DNA of 64,000 bases from JAGWJU01 sp035533295 (GCA_035533295.1 DATLUA010000040.1:1-64000), one strand, 5' to 3'. Shown: positions 41,781-51,291, counted from the stretch's first letter. Made by a program: numbers and translations. The notes: generated from the letters alone by a model not told the origin.

Positions 41781-42923
41781 TCAAGGCTTCTCAAGCCAAT
41801 CAAGCGGGTTAAGCGCCTGCGTTCCCTGCCGGATCTCAAGATAAACGCTCCCAAGGCTGCCGCCGTCCAATGAACCGGCCCGGGCGATGACGTCTCCCGT
41901 TTTTACGGACTGCCCCTGGGATGCAAGCAACTGGCCCAGGTGGCCGTAGATGCTGAAGAAATTCCCGCCGTGATCCAAAATCAAGACCCGTCCGTAAGAA
42001 CGAAAGCTTCCGGCATAAATGACCTGGGCGTCGCCCACAGCCGCGACCGGAACGTCCGGCTGCGTGGCGATAAGAATGCCGCGGCTGAGCATCCAAACCC
42101 CGGTCGCCGGATCGCGCCGGCGGCCGAACGCCTCCATAACGTGCCCCGCAGCCGGCCAGGGCAGCGAGTTTTTGGTGACGCTCCAGACCGATGGCAGCGC
42201 CCGCGGAAGGCGCTGGCTTTGCCGCAAGCGCCGAATCAAGCGGGTCAGGGCTTTAGCCGAAGCCTCAAGAGCTTTTTCCCGGGCCAAGGCCGCCGCTTTC
42301 TTCTGCTGCGTCGTCGCGATTTGGGCCAGCGTGTCTTGATATTGCGCGTCGGTTTTGCGGGCGCGCGCTTGAACCTGCTGCCTTTGGGTCAGGATGCGGC
42401 CTTCCTCCCGCTGCTTCTGCTTCTTGCCGAGCGCCTCGGCTTTATCAAGGCCGTTGAGCCGCTTCAAGACGGCGGCCTGCTCCATGACGGCGCGCTGGAG
42501 CAGAAGCTCCCGCCAAATGCCCAGCGATCCAAAGCGGCTGTTTTGATCCCATAAATCATCGGAGTAAGTCCGAAGCTCCGACCGCATTTCAGGCCGCCAC
42601 AGGCCGGAAGCGCGGCCCACGGCCTGCAGGCGGCCTTCCAACAGCCGCCGATTGGCCCGAGCGGTGCGCAATTCGCGCTTGAGCCGGCCCATTTCATCGT
42701 TAATCTTGGCCCGGCTGTCTTCCAGGCTTTGGGTCTGGCGCGTCAAGGATTCCTCCATTTGCTGGTAAAGGACGATTTGCGCGCGGGCGGCTTTGAGCTC
42801 GCTTTGAATCTCATCAAGCTTGCGCTTCTTCGCGTCGAACCACGCGGAGGCCGGAGTCGGGAAGCTCCAAGCGGCCAGCAAGACCGCCGGCAACGCCGCC
42901 CCGCTCAGGAAGTTTCCGCGCAC
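41781..42923 (-). CDS. envC: EnvC-like murein hydrolase activator with degenerate LytM domain
   Basis: About 380 residues. A signal peptide (cut near TPASA) is followed by a long coiled coil (about 30-225) and a LytM/M23 domain (about 255-378). The zinc ligands of active M23 peptidases are gone: SRGILIA stands where H-x-G-x-D is expected and VYLEIR where HLHFEIR is expected. Only the YGHL His remains. Loss of zinc ligands is the hallmark of EnvC, which activates amidases when switched by FtsEX. The start is uncertain: GTG at 42923 (chosen; overlaps the ftsX end by 19 bases) or GTG at 42932. Longer in-frame starts inside ftsX were rejected. Confidence 0.85.
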   Translation of the reverse strand: MRGNFLSGAALPAVLLAAWSFPTPASAWFDAKKRKLDEIQSELKAARAQIVLYQQMEESLTRQTQSLEDSRAKINDEMGRLKRELRTARANRRLLEGRLQAVGRASGLWRPEMRSELRTYSDDLWDQNSRFGSLGIWRELLLQRAVMEQAAVLKRLNGLDKAEALGKKQKQREEGRILTQRQQVQARARKTDAQYQDTLAQIATTQQKKAAALAREKALEASAKALTRLIRRLRQSQRLPRALPSVWSVTKNSLPWPAAGHVMEAFGRRRDPATGVWMLSRGILIATQPDVPVAAVGDAQVIYAGSFRSYGRVLILDHGGNFFSIYGHLGQLLASQGQSVKTGDVIARAGSLDGGSLGSVYLEIRQGTQALNPLDWLEKP

Positions 42924-43645
42924 AGGGACCACCCCGCCAGCGCCAGGACCAGGACCAGTCCCGCTTGGCTTGCCCAGGAGGGCCACGACCACCAGGGGGC
43001 GATAAGCCTCAAGGGAGAAGCCGTCACCAGGGTCAAAATCGCCCCGCAAACGCAGCCCGCGGCGGCCACCAGGGCCGGAGCGACGGTGTGGAGCCTTTTT
43101 TCCAGATGATGCGGCGAAATCCAAAGAACGCAAAACGCCATCAAGACCACGAACGCCGCGCCGAATCCGAAGATCATGTCGATCCAATAGCCGTAAAATT
43201 GGGTTTGGAGAATCGCCTTGACCTCGCCGCTCTTATACCGGATGTCGGACCAATCCGAAATGGAGGACGCCGAGGAAATCCAGTCCGTGATCCGGCCGAA
43301 CCCCTGCGGCGACAGGCGGACCTCGAACGCGGAGGGCAGGGGATTTTCTCCCAGCCAGGCGATTGAATCGACGAGTTGGGGGTCCTTCCTCTGCAAGCGG
43401 TCAAGCGCCTCTTTCTTGGAAACGTAGCGCACGTCCTCGACGTCCGGCAAGGCCAGGATATTGTCTTCCAGCGTTTTTTGGGCGTCAGCATCGACGTCCT
43501 GCGGCGGCACCAGAAGAACGACGAAGTCCGAGCGCAGCGAAGCCTCTATCTGCCCGCATTGGCCGCGCAGGAGAATCAAGGCTTCTCCACCCAGGCCTCC
43601 GGCCAAGCCGAGAAGAAACGCCAGCAGAAAGGACAACTTTTTCAT
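42905..43645 (-). CDS. ftsX: Cell-division protein FtsX
   Basis: 246 residues. TM1 is at the N-terminus (3-27), then an extracytoplasmic domain about 30-155 with DVEDVRYVSKKEALDRLQ and NPLPSAFEVRL, both FtsX signatures. Three TM helices follow near 158-180, 190-212 and 222-240. FtsX transmits the ATP-driven signal of FtsE to EnvC in the periplasm. No ftsE is found next to it or in the window; it normally precedes ftsX. The gene upstream (43701-45182) is an unrelated exported protein. ftsX, envC and ctpA form a tight operon. Confidence 0.92.
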   Translation of the reverse strand: MKKLSFLLAFLLGLAGGLGGEALILLRGQCGQIEASLRSDFVVLLVPPQDVDADAQKTLEDNILALPDVEDVRYVSKKEALDRLQRKDPQLVDSIAWLGENPLPSAFEVRLSPQGFGRITDWISSASSISDWSDIRYKSGEVKAILQTQFYGYWIDMIFGFGAAFVVLMAFCVLWISPHHLEKRLHTVAPALVAAAGCVCGAILTLVTASPLRLIAPWWSWPSWASQAGLVLVLALAGWSLCAETS

Positions 43646-43700
43646 GGTTTTCTTCCTATATCCTTAGGAGTCAAACCGTTTCCGTTGGTCATGGTTCCGG

Positions 43701-45182
43701 CTAAAAGCCGGCTAAAGAGAACACGAGAGCGAGCGCCGTCAGGCCAAAAAGCCCGGGCGAGCGCGCCGCGGCGTAAGAAAGAAATCCAGATATTCCGGGA
43801 GAGCGTCCCGCGGAGGCGCGGGAAATTGCCGGAGGCGGAACGGGAGTTACGCTCAGGACGTCCGCATCTCCCATCGCGACGGAGAGGCCGCGCAAGGGCA
43901 GGTCGCCCGAAACCATCAGCTCTTTATCTTTGGAACCCCGAACTGTCCGGTAGCCGATGGTCCGTCCGTAGGAAAATCCGCTTTCCATGCGCAGCCGCGG
44001 CAAGTCCGCCGCGATCACCCGGGCCGGATCCGCGCCCGCAGGAATGCGCAGCCCCACGATCATCCGGGCCGACGCCCCTGGAATCTTCAATAAGTCCGTC
44101 GCGGAAGACGGGCCGGGATTCCAGTCCACCCGGACGCGCGCGACGGAAGGGACGGAAAACAAATGCGGCACCTCGTTTCTCGGCAGCCATCCGACCACGG
44201 CGATTTTTCCGTTCATGCCGGCTCCCGGGACGCCCGCGGCGAATCCCGGCGCGGGTTTAAAACGAGCCGTGCTCGACAGGCTGGCCAACGCGTCGCGAAA
44301 TTCTCCGGGATGCTTCTTCAAATCCAGGCTCAACGCCACCATCACCTGATTGGGGTGCGGATCGGCAGCCGGGGAAGGCGCGCCCGCGGCTTTCGGCGGA
44401 ACGGATGCGGGGAGTCGACGGGCCCACAGGCCGCCGCCGTTTTCCGCGCTGCCCGAAGCGGACGACGGCGCCCCCCCTAAAATATGGGAGTCGTAATCCG
44501 CGCGGCCCATTTGCGCGGCCTGCCCCGTCGAAGCCGCCGCGGCCTTGCCCGCCGGCAGCTCCAGCGGCGAGAGCAGCCTTTGCAGCAACGACTTGCCTTC
44601 TTTTCCCGAAGAGGGCTGATTGCCCGTGCGCGCCGGATGGAAACCCGGGGTCGCGCTCGCCGCTTGGCCGTTTTGCGCGTTGACCAGGAAATCCTCAAGA
44701 CTGCCGGCGGGCAGCGGCGGAGGCCCCGCCGGAGAAATGCCCTCCGCCTGCGCGGGAGCCCCCGCCGCAACGGGTTCGGCGGGAGCCGTCATGACCGAGG
44801 CCGGCACCGCCGCCGGAACTTCCGGCAGAGCCTGCGGCGCGGAGGGCGCCGCGGCGGCGGGCGGCGTTTTCGGCGAAGCCGCGAAGGACGGCAAAAATTT
44901 CGGCGCGAATGAACGGCGCATGGAGGCTCCGGGCAGAATTCGCGGCGCGGAGCTCTCCATGAAGTCGCCGATATCCGGAGAAAGTCCGGCTCCCGCGCCG
45001 CCGGGAACCAGAGCCTCGTTGGCGGCCGGAGAATTCGTCAAGACCGAGCCGGCTTCGGGGGCCTCCGCCGCCTCTTCCTGCGCGAAAACGCGCGGCGCGG
45101 CCGCGGCGAAAACAACAGCCGCGAGCGCGAAAAGGAGCGTCATTCGGCCCGTTTTCATGTCCAGTATGCTTTTCAAATTCAT
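43701..45182 (-). CDS. Exported Ala/Pro-rich protein of unknown function
   Basis: 493 residues. An N-terminal signal peptide has its cut near VFAQE (about 35 from the ATG at 45182, or from an internal ATG at 45158). A low-complexity Ala/Pro/Ser-rich region to about 270 follows, then a more ordered domain of about 170 residues with alternating strands (VMVALSLDLKKHPGEFRDAL, KIAVVGWLPRNEVPHLFSVP, MIVGLRIPAGADPARV). The C-terminus is hydrophobic (SPGLFGLTALALVFSLAGF), a possible membrane anchor. No family recognised. Repeated beta-alpha-beta patterns with VARVRVDW and VLSVTP recall inhibitor-I9-like or fervidolysin-like small domains, which is only a suggestion. It stands 55 bases before ftsX. 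Confidence 0.6.
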   Translation of the reverse strand: MNLKSILDMKTGRMTLLFALAAVVFAAAAPRVFAQEEAAEAPEAGSVLTNSPAANEALVPGGAGAGLSPDIGDFMESSAPRILPGASMRRSFAPKFLPSFAASPKTPPAAAAPSAPQALPEVPAAVPASVMTAPAEPVAAGAPAQAEGISPAGPPPLPAGSLEDFLVNAQNGQAASATPGFHPARTGNQPSSGKEGKSLLQRLLSPLELPAGKAAAASTGQAAQMGRADYDSHILGGAPSSASGSAENGGGLWARRLPASVPPKAAGAPSPAADPHPNQVMVALSLDLKKHPGEFRDALASLSSTARFKPAPGFAAGVPGAGMNGKIAVVGWLPRNEVPHLFSVPSVARVRVDWNPGPSSATDLLKIPGASARMIVGLRIPAGADPARVIAADLPRLRMESGFSYGRTIGYRTVRGSKDKELMVSGDLPLRGLSVAMGDADVLSVTPVPPPAISRASAGRSPGISGFLSYAAARSPGLFGLTALALVFSLAGF

Positions 45183-45270
45183 GATAGCAAATTGAAATTA
45201 ATTTGAGCCCCGTACGTAAAAAGGATTGGACCGATTCTTTCAAAATCAGAAGCATCGTTTCTTGATGTGC

Positions 45271-45276
45271 TATAAT
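45271..45276 (+). promoter_or_regulatory. -10 of the transhydrogenase operon; decides the pntAA start
   Basis: TATAAT at 45271-45276 contains the first two bases of an ATG at 45275, so that ATG cannot be the start if this is the -10. The next in-frame start is the GTG at 45296, with AAGG seven bases before it. No strong -35 is visible. The remaining intergenic sequence (45183-45270) shows no other clear element. Confidence 0.5.
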
Positions 45277-45295
45277 GAAAAAACAAGGCGATTTT

Positions 45296-46432
45296 GTGGG
45301 CATCATCGTAGCGATTCCAAAAGAAACGGCGGCCGGAGAACATCGCGTAGCCCTTGTCCCGGAAGTCGCCGGCGCCCTGGTCAAAAAAGGCATCGCGGTT
45401 CTGGTGGAAGCCGGCGCGGGGGCTTCGTCCTACTATCCCGACGCCCTTTATTCCGCGGCCAAAGCCGAAATCGTCTCCTCCAGGCGGGCGCTCCTTGAGA
45501 AATCCTCGATTGTTCTCAAGGTCCAGCCCCCGACTCAAGAGGAAATCGCCTGGATGCGGCCCGGGACCGTGGTCGTCTCCTTCATCAACCCGAGCCGCAA
45601 TTCCGAGATTGTCCGGCGCATGCGCGACGCCCAGATCACGGCTTTCGCCATGGAACTCATTCCCCGCATCACCCGGGCGCAGAGCATGGACGCGCTCTCC
45701 TCCCAGGCGACCGCGGCCGGATACAAGGCGGCGCTTTTAGCGGCCGAGCATTCCCCCAAATTTTTTCCCATGCTCACGACCGCGGCGGGGACCGTCCGCC
45801 CGGCCAAGGTTCTGGTCTTGGGCGCAGGCGTGGCCGGCCTCATGGCCATCGCGACCGCGCGCAGACTGGGCGCCGTGGTGGAGGCCTACGACGTGCGGCG
45901 CGCGGCCGGCGAGCACGTGCGCGCCTTGGGGGCGAAATTTCTCGAGCTCGCGCTTAACGCCGAGGCTTCAGGCGGCTATGCTCGGGATCTCACCGCCGAG
46001 GAGAAAGCCCAGGAGAGGGCGATGGTCGCCGAGGCCGTCGCTCGCGCGGACGCCGTCATCACCACCGCCAACATCCCCGGCCGCAAGGCGCCGAGGCTCA
46101 TCGATCGCGAAATGGCTTCGCGCATGCAGCCGGGCTCGGTCATCGTGGATTTAGCCGCGGAGTCGGGCGGCAACTGCGAGCTCACCCAGCCCGGAAAAAC
46201 CGCGATCGTGGGCGGCGTCATCGTGCTGGGGCCGGAAAACATCCCTTCCCAAATTCCTTTTCATTCCAGCCGGCTCTACGCTAAAAACCAGCAGGCGTTC
46301 CTTGAGCTTCTCATCGGCAAGGACGGCGCTCTCAACGAAAATTTCAGCGACGAGATTCTCGCCGCGGCGCTGCTCGTTCACCAAGGCCGTGTCGCACACG
46401 AACCTACGCGGGAATTAGTGGAAACGGCATGA
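45296..46432 (+). CDS. pntAA: NAD(P) transhydrogenase subunit alpha part 1
   Basis: About 378 residues from the GTG at 45296. NAD(H)-binding domain I of proton-translocating transhydrogenase: IVAIPKETAAGEHRVALVPE at the N-terminus, PTQEEIAWMRPGTVVVSF, then the Rossmann motif VLVLGAGVAGLMAIATARRLGA (quoted in part: GAGVAGLMAI) and AYDVRRAAGEHVRALGA. The VIVDLAAESGGNCE block and the VVGGVIVLGPENIPS-like end complete the domain. Together with pntAB and pntB it moves hydride between NADH and NADP+ coupled to proton entry, supplying NADPH. It is split from the membrane part, as in many bacteria. Four-base overlap with pntAB. Confidence 0.95.
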   Translation: MGIIVAIPKETAAGEHRVALVPEVAGALVKKGIAVLVEAGAGASSYYPDALYSAAKAEIVSSRRALLEKSSIVLKVQPPTQEEIAWMRPGTVVVSFINPSRNSEIVRRMRDAQITAFAMELIPRITRAQSMDALSSQATAAGYKAALLAAEHSPKFFPMLTTAAGTVRPAKVLVLGAGVAGLMAIATARRLGAVVEAYDVRRAAGEHVRALGAKFLELALNAEASGGYARDLTAEEKAQERAMVAEAVARADAVITTANIPGRKAPRLIDREMASRMQPGSVIVDLAAESGGNCELTQPGKTAIVGGVIVLGPENIPSQIPFHSSRLYAKNQQAFLELLIGKDGALNENFSDEILAAALLVHQGRVAHEPTRELVETA

Positions 46433-46716
46433 TTACCGGGATGTGGGCATCTTTAACCATCGTCATCTTGGCCGCTTTCACCGGCTACGAGGTCATCAGT
46501 CGCGTGCCGGTCATGCTCCACACGCCGCTCATGAGCGGATCCAATTTTATCCACGGCATCGTGCTGGTGGGCGCCATGATCGCCCTTGGACACGCTCGCA
46601 CGCCGCTGGAGCAGGCGGTGGGATTTGTCGCCGTGGCCCTGGCCGCGGCCAACGTCGCTGGAGGATACGTCGTCACCGATAGGATTCTGCGCATGTTCTG
46701 CAAGGCCAAGGAGTAG
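46429..46716 (+). CDS. pntAB: NAD(P) transhydrogenase subunit alpha part 2
   Basis: 95-residue membrane subunit with three TM helices. Signature residues YEVISRVPVMLHTPLMSGSN and FIHGIVLVGAM cover the conserved dII segment. It contributes to the proton channel. The ATG overlaps the pntAA stop (ATGA), giving translational coupling. Length is normal for the split PntAB form. Confidence 0.95.
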   Translation: MITGMWASLTIVILAAFTGYEVISRVPVMLHTPLMSGSNFIHGIVLVGAMIALGHARTPLEQAVGFVAVALAAANVAGGYVVTDRILRMFCKAKE

Positions 46717-46722
46717 AGCCCG

Positions 46723-48081
46723 GTGTCCGCCTCTATCCTCATCGAACCCGTTTACCTCTTAGCCTGCGTTTCCTTCATCCTGGCGCTAAAACGAATGAGC
46801 CGGCCGCAAACTGCGGCCAGCGGCATGGTCTTCGCCGGCCTGGCGATGGCCGCCGCCATCGCCGTCACCTTCGCCATTCCGGGAATGCGGAACTTCGCGC
46901 TCATGGCCGTCGCCATGGCCCTGGGCGGCGGCGCGGCCTATTACGCGGCGAAAAAAGTCGCCATGACGGGAATGCCCCAAATGGTCGCCATCTACAACGG
47001 CATGGGCGGCGGCGCCGCCGGAGCCATCGGCGCCCTGGAACTCCTGCGCGGCGCGACCGGAGTCGCGGGGGCGTTTTCGGCCGCGGGCGGCATCATCGGC
47101 GCCGTTTCCATTTCAGGGAGCGTCATCGCGTTTCTGAAGCTGCAGGGCTGGATGCGCGAGAAGGCCATCGTCTACCCCCTGCAAAAGGCCTCCAATTTGG
47201 TTCTTCTGGCGGCGGCCGTGGCCGCGGGCGCCTTCTGCGCGATTCATCCCTCCCGCGAAATTTTGACCGTCTTCTTCCTGCTCTCGACCGCCTTTGGGTT
47301 CCTCATGACTGTCCCCATCGGGGGCGCGGACATGCCCGTGGTCATTTCCTTATATAACGCGCTGACCGGCGTGGCCGTGGCCATGGACGGGTTCGCCATA
47401 GGCAACTTCGCCATGATGATAGCCGGAACTTTGGTCGGAGCGGCGGGCTCGCTCCTGACCCTGCTCATGGCCAAGGCCATGAACCGCTCCATTCCCAGCA
47501 TTCTTTTCGGCGGCTTCGGCGCGACGGAGCAGGACTCGGGCGACATCGCGGGAAGCCTCAAGTCCATCGAGCCGTCCGACGCGGCCTTGATGCTGGGCTA
47601 CGCCGGAAAAGTCATCGTCATCCCCGGCTATGGCCTGGCCGTGGCGCAGGCCCAGCAGAAGGTCAAGGAACTCATGGACGCGCTGGAGGCCAAGGGCGTC
47701 ACGGTCAAGTTCGGCATCCACCCCGTCGCCGGGCGCATGCCGGGGCACATGGACGTCCTCTTGGCCGAGGCCAAGGTTCCCTACGACCATCTTTTCGACC
47801 GCGATGAGATCAACGCGGAATTTTCCAACGCTGACGTGGCCCTGGTCATCGGCGCCAACGACGTCGTCAATCCTTCCGCGCACCGCGCCGGCAGCCCGCT
47901 CTACGGGATGCCCATACTGGACGCCGAGCAGGCCAAGAACGTCATCGTCCTGAAGCGCGGAAAGGGCAGGGGCTTCGCCGGCATCGAGAACGAGCTCTTC
48001 TACAAGGACAACACCCGGATGCTCTACGGCGACGCCCAGGAAAGCGTCTCCAAGCTCATCCAGGCGCTCAAAGACGTTTAA
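46723..48081 (+). CDS. pntB: NAD(P) transhydrogenase subunit beta
   Basis: 452 residues, GTG start six bases after pntAB. It has about eight or nine TM helices to 265 (with MVAIYNGMGGGAAGAIGALE and GADMPVVISLYNALTGVAVA), then the NADP(H)-binding domain III. That domain shows VIVIPGYGLAVAQAQ, VKFGIHPVAGRMPGHMDVLL, DVALVIGANDVVNPSA and VLKRGKGRGFAGIENELFY. All conserved binding segments are present. Completes the enzyme. Confidence 0.96.
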   Translation: MSASILIEPVYLLACVSFILALKRMSRPQTAASGMVFAGLAMAAAIAVTFAIPGMRNFALMAVAMALGGGAAYYAAKKVAMTGMPQMVAIYNGMGGGAAGAIGALELLRGATGVAGAFSAAGGIIGAVSISGSVIAFLKLQGWMREKAIVYPLQKASNLVLLAAAVAAGAFCAIHPSREILTVFFLLSTAFGFLMTVPIGGADMPVVISLYNALTGVAVAMDGFAIGNFAMMIAGTLVGAAGSLLTLLMAKAMNRSIPSILFGGFGATEQDSGDIAGSLKSIEPSDAALMLGYAGKVIVIPGYGLAVAQAQQKVKELMDALEAKGVTVKFGIHPVAGRMPGHMDVLLAEAKVPYDHLFDRDEINAEFSNADVALVIGANDVVNPSAHRAGSPLYGMPILDAEQAKNVIVLKRGKGRGFAGIENELFYKDNTRMLYGDAQESVSKLIQALKDV

Positions 48082-48110
48082 CCTGCCGCCCCGCGATAAA
48101 AATTCAGGCC

Positions 48111-48139
48111 TTGCTTTTTTTAGGTATTGGGGGCAAACT
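48111..48139 (+). promoter_or_regulatory. Possible promoter of the large TPR operon
   Basis: TTGCTT (48111-48116), 17-base spacer, CAAACT (48134-48139), then eight bases to the ATG at 48148. The -10 resembles the TAAACT used at 7337 and 11739, and the short distance again leaves no room for a ribosome binding site. Weaker than those two. Confidence 0.35.
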
Positions 48140-48147
48140 TCATTGGC

Positions 48148-51100
48148 ATGCCGCTGAGAAAATCGCGCCGATCGGCCGCGTGGTTCGTTTTGTTTGCGCT
48201 CCTGGCGCAAGCCCCCTCCCGGCGAAGCGCGGCGGACGAAGTCGAGGACGCCCAAATGCAGGCGGCCTTCGCGCAGGCGGCCGCGGCCTACCGCGCCTCG
48301 GCCGCGGACCCCGATGCCGCGGCGCAGGCTTTCCAAAATTTCATCTCCAATTATCCGCGCGGCGCCAGGACCGCCGACGCCTATTTTGCCATCGGGGAAA
48401 GCCTCTTTGAGTCCGCCCTTGACGAGGCCCGGCAGGAGCAGTCCCCGCTGGCCGGCGGCCCTGCCTTCGAAAGCCTGCCCGACTCAAGCATCCGGAACCT
48501 TAACGCCGCGAAAAAAAATTATTCCAAGGCGCTCGACAAAGCGCCGGATGACGCCCTGCGCGCCAGCGCGGCGTACCGCCTGGGAGAAATCGCCTACGAT
48601 TTGCAGGATTGGAAAGAGGCGGAAAAAAGATTCTCGGACGTGACGGATCAGTGGCCCCGAAGCTACGCCGCGCCGTTGGCGTTCCTGGGCCTGGCCGACG
48701 CGGATTTGGCCCAGCAGGATTTCGCCGGCGCGGCCAAGGCCGTGGAAGGCATCGCGGAAGCCGCGCCGAGCTTCATGGACAACCAGGGCGTTTCCTTCGT
48801 CCAAGGAATCCTGGCCCTGCACGCGGGAGACTACGCTCGGGCCGAGAAACTGCTTTCGAAAAATCAGGATCCGCGGGCCCGCTACTATCTCGGCCGCACC
48901 TATCTGCTTTGGAAAAAACCTCTTTTGGCCGCGCGGATTTTTGAGGATATCTCGCGGAACTCCGCGAACGCGAGCCTGCGGGAGGCCGCCTCGTTCTACC
49001 TGGGCGACTCATTCTTCGTCTCCGGCGATTACGACGGCGCCATCGTGAAGTACCAGGATTTCGTGCAAAAATATCCTTTCTCGCGGTTCAAGACGGCCGC
49101 CCTTTACCGCATCGGCGGCGCGGCCTTCGAGAAAGGGGATTACGGGCAGGCGCGTCTTTCCTTCGGTTCCCTGATTTCCCAGAATCCGGATGATTTCTAC
49201 GCGGCCTACGCCCGGTATTTCATCGGCGAGTCCTACCTCGCCGACGGAGACTTCCGCCAGGCGCTTTTCGCTTATTCCGATCTTTATTCCAGCCGCGGGA
49301 ATCTGCTCAAGCCCGAGGCCCTCTACCGTCTGGCCTGGACCGAGCAGTCCCTGGGAGACCACAGCCGGGCGGCGCAAAGCGGCCAAGATTTCGTCACGCT
49401 CTATTCCACCAATCCGCTGGCCAACAATATTTCCATGATTGAGGCCCAGAGCCTGGTTGAGCTTAAGCGCTATCCTGACGCGTTGGCGGCCTATCAACGC
49501 GTCGTGGACTCCGCGCCGGGCTCTGATGTCGCCGAGGAAGCGCTTTTCTTGATGCTGAAGCTCCAGTACGACCGGAAAGATTACGGCTCCATCGTGACTT
49601 CCTACCAGTTCCTCCTCGATCAACTCCCCCAGTCAAGCTCCGACTGGAGAAGTCTCTCGCGCCTCATCGTGGCGGAGGCCTATCTCCGCCAAGGCCGGCT
49701 CGACGAGGCGCGCAGCCGCTACGCCATGATCGTCAAGGTCTACCCGAACAGCCCCGCGGCGGTCTACGCGCAGGACGGTTTGGCGTGGTGCGACGAGCTT
49801 TCAGGACGCGAGGAGCAGGCCGTCGCGGACAGGCGGCAGCTCCAGAGCATGCTCAGTTCCTCGACGTCCACCTTGGCCGCGGTGAACAACCTGGGCATCG
49901 CGGACAGCCTCTACGCTCAAAAAGATTACAACGACGCCGTCAATCTCTACCAGGGCTTCGCCTCCGCGCACCCGAATTCGCCCGCTCTGCCCGAGGCGCT
50001 TTACCGGGCCGGCATTTCCCTCTACCACCTGGGCTATTACAGCGACGCCGTTAAAACTTGGCAGCAGCTCTTGAGCCAGGCGCCCGATTCGCCCGAGGCC
50101 AAAAAGGCGTCCCTCAATCTGGCGGACACTCTTTTTCGGGCCCAGAAATATCCGGACGCCCAAAAGGCCTATCAGGATATTCTCGGCCGCTGGCCCGCGG
50201 ACTCCTCGGCCGGCCTTTGCTACCTGAGGCTGGCCCAAATCGCCTACCAAACCGGAGACGACGACGGCGCGCTCGCCCAGGCGAAGGCCCTTTTGACCAA
50301 CGCGCCGCAATCCGGCCAAATCTCGCAAGCCCTGGACCTGGCCGAAGCGGTCTTCGACCGCGACGCGAAAGAGAACTTCCGCGATTTTTACGCCGGGCTT
50401 CTTCAGAACAACCCGCAAAGCCCGGCCGCCGCGGCCGTGGATTTTCGCCTGGCCAGCCGCCTTTACGCGGCCAAGGATTACGCGGACGCCGCCAAGGAAT
50501 TCGAGAATTTCAGCGTGAACTACACGGACGATTCCCGGCTACCCAAGGCGCAAATCTTCCTGGGCGAGTGCTATTTCAACCTGGGAAACTACGCGGACGC
50601 CGCATCGGCCTACGAGCGCTTCGCCCAAAACTTTCCCCAGGACAAGGACGCCCCGCTCGCGCTGTTCAAAGCGGGGATATCCCACTACAATCTAAAGGAA
50701 TACAATAAAGCGGCCGCGGCCTATGAAAAACTATTGTCCGCTTTCCCCTCTGCTCCATACGCGAAATCGGCCCTCTACAACTTGGCGCTGGCCTACAAGG
50801 ACGCCGGCAACGCCGACCGCGCGGAGGAAATCTACGCGGAATACCTCAAATCCTCTCCCGGAACGGCGCAAAGCCAGCAGGCGCTCTGGGACGTTTTCTC
50901 GATTGAGAAGAACCGCAAAAATTACCCCGCCGCGCTTAAAACTTTGCAGGAAATTACCGCCGCGTCCGCGCCCGGAAGCGACGCCCTCATCGAGGCTTCC
51001 TACCGCATCGGCTCTGTTAAGGAAAAGATGGGCGACGAGGCCGGCGCGCAGCAGGCTTGGGAAGCCATGCTCCCGCTGCGGCCCGCCTCCTCTCCCTACA

Positions 51101-51291
51101 GGCTCCAGGCCCTCATCAATCTCTCGAAAATTTACGAGAAAAGCTCGGATTGGGCCCATGCCCTCTCGATCTATCGGGATTTGGCGCAGAACGCCGATTC
51201 CCCGGCCGTGATTCAAGCGGCGAAGCAGCGAATCGAACAAATACAATCCATGAACGATTCCGCCTCATCGAAACCAGGAAAGACCCCATGA
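48148..51291 (+). CDS. Large exported TPR-repeat protein
   Basis: About 1047 residues from the ATG at 48148 (a TTG at 48127 is possible). The signal peptide MPLRKSRRSAAWFVLFALLA is followed by TPR repeats along nearly the whole length, about 20 or more. They are of the BamD/YbgF/TPR_6 type with A-x-x-x-Y-x-x-F-x-x-x-Y-P patterns (YQDFVQKYPFSRF, YQRVVDSAPGSD, YERFAQNFPQDKDAP). These proteins act as periplasmic scaffolds for outer-membrane or secretion complexes. It overlaps by ATGA with the FlgD-Ig/OmpA gene, so both are probably made together and may interact. Confidence 0.82.
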   Translation: MPLRKSRRSAAWFVLFALLAQAPSRRSAADEVEDAQMQAAFAQAAAAYRASAADPDAAAQAFQNFISNYPRGARTADAYFAIGESLFESALDEARQEQSPLAGGPAFESLPDSSIRNLNAAKKNYSKALDKAPDDALRASAAYRLGEIAYDLQDWKEAEKRFSDVTDQWPRSYAAPLAFLGLADADLAQQDFAGAAKAVEGIAEAAPSFMDNQGVSFVQGILALHAGDYARAEKLLSKNQDPRARYYLGRTYLLWKKPLLAARIFEDISRNSANASLREAASFYLGDSFFVSGDYDGAIVKYQDFVQKYPFSRFKTAALYRIGGAAFEKGDYGQARLSFGSLISQNPDDFYAAYARYFIGESYLADGDFRQALFAYSDLYSSRGNLLKPEALYRLAWTEQSLGDHSRAAQSGQDFVTLYSTNPLANNISMIEAQSLVELKRYPDALAAYQRVVDSAPGSDVAEEALFLMLKLQYDRKDYGSIVTSYQFLLDQLPQSSSDWRSLSRLIVAEAYLRQGRLDEARSRYAMIVKVYPNSPAAVYAQDGLAWCDELSGREEQAVADRRQLQSMLSSSTSTLAAVNNLGIADSLYAQKDYNDAVNLYQGFASAHPNSPALPEALYRAGISLYHLGYYSDAVKTWQQLLSQAPDSPEAKKASLNLADTLFRAQKYPDAQKAYQDILGRWPADSSAGLCYLRLAQIAYQTGDDDGALAQAKALLTNAPQSGQISQALDLAEAVFDRDAKENFRDFYAGLLQNNPQSPAAAAVDFRLASRLYAAKDYADAAKEFENFSVNYTDDSRLPKAQIFLGECYFNLGNYADAASAYERFAQNFPQDKDAPLALFKAGISHYNLKEYNKAAAAYEKLLSAFPSAPYAKSALYNLALAYKDAGNADRAEEIYAEYLKSSPGTAQSQQALWDVFSIEKNRKNYPAALKTLQEITAASAPGSDALIEASYRIGSVKEKMGDEAGAQQAWEAMLPLRPASSPYRLQALINLSKIYEKSSDWAHALSIYRDLAQNADSPAVIQAAKQRIEQIQSMNDSASSKPGKTP

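Noticed and set aside
41781..43187. Longer EnvC-like start reaching into ftsX
   Set aside because: The extra 88 residues are out-of-frame ftsX sequence; the signal peptide begins near 42923.
48082..48147. Terminator after pntB from the run of seven Ts at 48114-48120
   Set aside because: No stable stem precedes the Ts; the run is better explained as part of a possible promoter spacer.
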